Shown here: positions 4,965 through 6,571 of the stretch, piece after piece
How the letters are laid out: the number at the start of each line of letters is the position of its first letter
Position numbering within the stretch: position 1 is the first letter of the stretch
Assembly: GCA_900547315.1 (NCBI GenBank)
Contig: URGI01000089.1
Coordinates: 1 to 6,571, forward strand
Origin: an uncultured Eubacteriales bacterium
GTDB lineage: Bacteria; Bacillota; Clostridia; Oscillospirales; Oscillospiraceae
Length of the DNA: 6,571 nucleotides
Reading direction: 5' to 3'
The notes under the pieces: model-generated
Told to the model about the DNA's origin: nothing
The model's input: the letters and a program-made list of their open reading frames with translations, nothing else
Databases searched by the model: none
Translations under genes and position numbers: made by a program

Positions 4965-6512
4965 TTACTTTGCGTAATCGACGGCTTTGGTCTCGCGCAG
5001 GACGTGAACCTTTATCTGACCCGGGTAGGTCAGCTCGTCCTCGATCTTCTTTGCGATGTCGCGGGCAAGCAGAACCATCTGATCCTCGCTGACCTCTTCG
5101 GGCTTGACCATGATGCGGATCTCGCGGCCGGCCTGAATCGCGTAGGAGCTTGCGATGCCGGGGAAGCTCTTGGAGACCTCCTCCAGCTTCTCAAGACGCT
5201 TGACGTAGCTCTCGATATTCTCGCGGCGCGCGCCGGGGCGGGAAGCGGATATCGCGTCTGCCGCCTGAACAAGACAGGCAACGACGGTATGCGGCTCCAC
5301 GTCGCCGTGGTGCGCCTCGATGGCGTGAATGACTGCCTCGGACTCCTTGTACTTGCGGGCGATATCGACGCCGATGGTGACATGGCTGCCCTCGACCTCA
5401 TGGTCGATGGCCTTGCCGATATCATGCAGCAGACCGGCGCGCTTCGCCGTCGCCACATCGACGCCCAGCTCCGCCGCCATAAGTCCGGCGATGTGGGATA
5501 CCTCGATGGAGTGGTTCAGCACGTTCTGGCCGTAGCTGGTGCGGTACTTCATGCGGCCGAGCAGGCGGATAAGCTCGGGGTGGAGACCATGTATATTGGT
5601 CTCGAACACGGCGCGCTCGCCTTCGGCCTTGATGGTCGCGTTGACTTCCTTCTGCGCCTTCGCCACCATCTCTTCGATGCGTGCGGGGTGAATACGGCCG
5701 TCCTGAATGAGCTTTTCAAGCGCCAGGCGCGCCACTTCGCGGCGCACGGGATCGAAGCTGGAGACGGTGATGGCTTCGGGGGTATCGTCGATGATGAGGT
5801 CGCAGCCGGTCAGCGTTTCGATGCTGCGGATGTTGCGGCCCTCGCGGCCGATGATGCGCCCCTTCATTTCGTCGTTGGGGAGAGGTACGACGGAAACGGT
5901 GATCTCGCTTGCGTGATCGGCGGCGCAGCGCTGGATAGCGGTGGCGATAATGGCGCGAGCCTTATCCTCCGCCTCTTCCTTGTACTGAGTTTCAATCTCC
6001 TTGACCTTCATCGCCATCTCATGCGTTACATCGTCACGGATGTTGGCGATAAGGTACTGCTTTGCCTCCTCGACGGAGAAGCCCGAAATCTTTTCGAGCA
6101 TTTCAAGCTGGCTCTTCTTGATGAGCGCGACCTCATGCTGCTGATTCTCAACAGCGGCGATCTTGTTGTTGAGCGTGTCGCTCTTGCGCTCGACAGCGTC
6201 CATCTTCTTGTCGAGATTTTCTTCCTTCTGCTGGAGGCGGCGTTCCTGCTTCTGCAGCTCTGAACGGCGCTCCTTGACTTCCCGCTCATACTCGGAGCGG
6301 TTTTTGTGTATTTCTTCCTTTGCCTCTACGAGAGCTTCTCTCTTCTTGCTCTCGGCGCTCTTTATTGACTCATTTATTATTCTTTTAGCCTCTTCCTCCG
6401 CGCTCATTATCTCGCGCTCCGCAACCTTTTTGCGGTACTGCACGCCAAGGAAAAAGCACACCGCCGCCACAACGACGGCAATTATTATAACGACCCATAA
6501 AGGTAAAGACAT
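4965..6512 (-). CDS. rny: Ribonuclease Y, membrane-anchored endoribonuclease
   Basis: RNase Y makes the first cuts in mRNA turnover and processing in Firmicutes, at the inner face of the membrane and together with the degradosome. The 515-residue form has one N-terminal membrane helix (about 5-24) and a long charged coiled coil (about 27-195). A KH RNA-binding domain follows (about 205-270, GREG loop at 222-225), then an HD phosphohydrolase domain (about 330-425) with H334, H363-D364 in LLHDIGK, HHGD at 401-404 and D419. A conserved C-terminal region ends in VDYAK. All expected metal ligands appear present, and the length fits the roughly 520 residues of the family. The chosen start (6510-6512) gives MSLPLWVV; the GGAGG site lies 13 nt upstream, rather far. 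An in-frame TTG three codons earlier (6519-6521) is a possible alternative. The frame stays open upstream to 6560. It is convergent with the 4070 gene. Confidence 0.97.
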   Translation of the reverse strand: MSLPLWVVIIIAVVVAAVCFFLGVQYRKKVAEREIMSAEEEAKRIINESIKSAESKKREALVEAKEEIHKNRSEYEREVKERRSELQKQERRLQQKEENLDKKMDAVERKSDTLNNKIAAVENQQHEVALIKKSQLEMLEKISGFSVEEAKQYLIANIRDDVTHEMAMKVKEIETQYKEEAEDKARAIIATAIQRCAADHASEITVSVVPLPNDEMKGRIIGREGRNIRSIETLTGCDLIIDDTPEAITVSSFDPVRREVARLALEKLIQDGRIHPARIEEMVAKAQKEVNATIKAEGERAVFETNIHGLHPELIRLLGRMKYRTSYGQNVLNHSIEVSHIAGLMAAELGVDVATAKRAGLLHDIGKAIDHEVEGSHVTIGVDIARKYKESEAVIHAIEAHHGDVEPHTVVACLVQAADAISASRPGARRENIESYVKRLEKLEEVSKSFPGIASSYAIQAGREIRIMVKPEEVSEDQMVLLARDIAKKIEDELTYPGQIKVHVLRETKAVDYAK

Positions 6513-6571
6513 AGTAAGCAAACACACCTCCATTCTTTTTAGAATTTTGCGGTGGTTCAAGACAATTCTTT
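6513..6571 (-). other. rny upstream leader, partial
   Basis: The last 59 bases lie upstream of rny. They contain its ribosome site (GGAGGTG on the minus strand, about 6525-6531) and a small inverted repeat ATTCT-TTTT-AGAAT (about 6533-6545). I see no convincing -35/-10 pair; the promoter is probably outside the window or in a preceding gene. Confidence 0.4.

Noticed and set aside
5004..6263. A 419-codon open frame on the plus strand opposite rny.
   Set aside because: It lies entirely antisense to a clear RNase Y gene, its product is a low-complexity Leu/Asp/Ala-rich sequence without a family, and the frame is open because of codon bias in the coiled-coil and KH/HD gene.

Overview
The window reads as chromosomal DNA of a Gram-positive, low-to-middle GC anaerobe, most likely a clostridial Firmicute of the Oscillospiraceae/Lachnospiraceae kind. 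The reasons are strong AGGAGG-type ribosome binding sites, sigma-A-like promoters, two short lipoproteins with lipoboxes, a DUF2975 plus YozG-like regulator pair, and an RNase Y gene. Base composition is patchy: one 60-base sample is about 35% GC in the first lipoprotein gene (181-240), one is 70% in the large membrane protein (2881-2940), and one is 48% in the gene after it (4081-4140). This suggests an accessory mosaic beside a housekeeping gene.

Left block (1-1507). Two minus-strand genes encode a small lipoprotein (108-491) and a membrane protein whose C-terminal half looks like the ribosomal L7/L12 C-terminal domain (544-1038). Divergent from them is a small XRE/Cro-CI repressor (1173-1469) with its own terminator. 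The two directions share a compact control region in which two -35 boxes overlap by five bases under a near-perfect 17-bp palindrome. This suggests one repressor controls both sides.

Middle block (1544-3977). A tight plus-strand operon of four genes starts from a sigma-A-like promoter: a DUF2975 membrane protein, a YozG-like HTH regulator, a lipoprotein and a 417-residue polytopic DUF4173/DUF4153-type membrane protein. The gaps are 9, -8 and 16 nt, so the genes are probably co-transcribed. Three of the four products are at the membrane and the fourth is a DNA-binding protein, which points to an envelope-associated regulatory unit of unknown function.

Right block (4070-6571). A single plus-strand gene of unknown function (4070-4891), less GC-rich than the operon before it, carries a GDVYAY motif and a distant resemblance to Imm26-like proteins. 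It ends at a 16-bp perfect hairpin terminator that it shares with the convergent rny gene. rny encodes RNase Y, the membrane-anchored endoribonuclease that starts mRNA decay, and is essentially complete in the window. No tRNA, rRNA, CRISPR array or insertion sequence was seen, and no gene-free stretch exceeds 300 bases.
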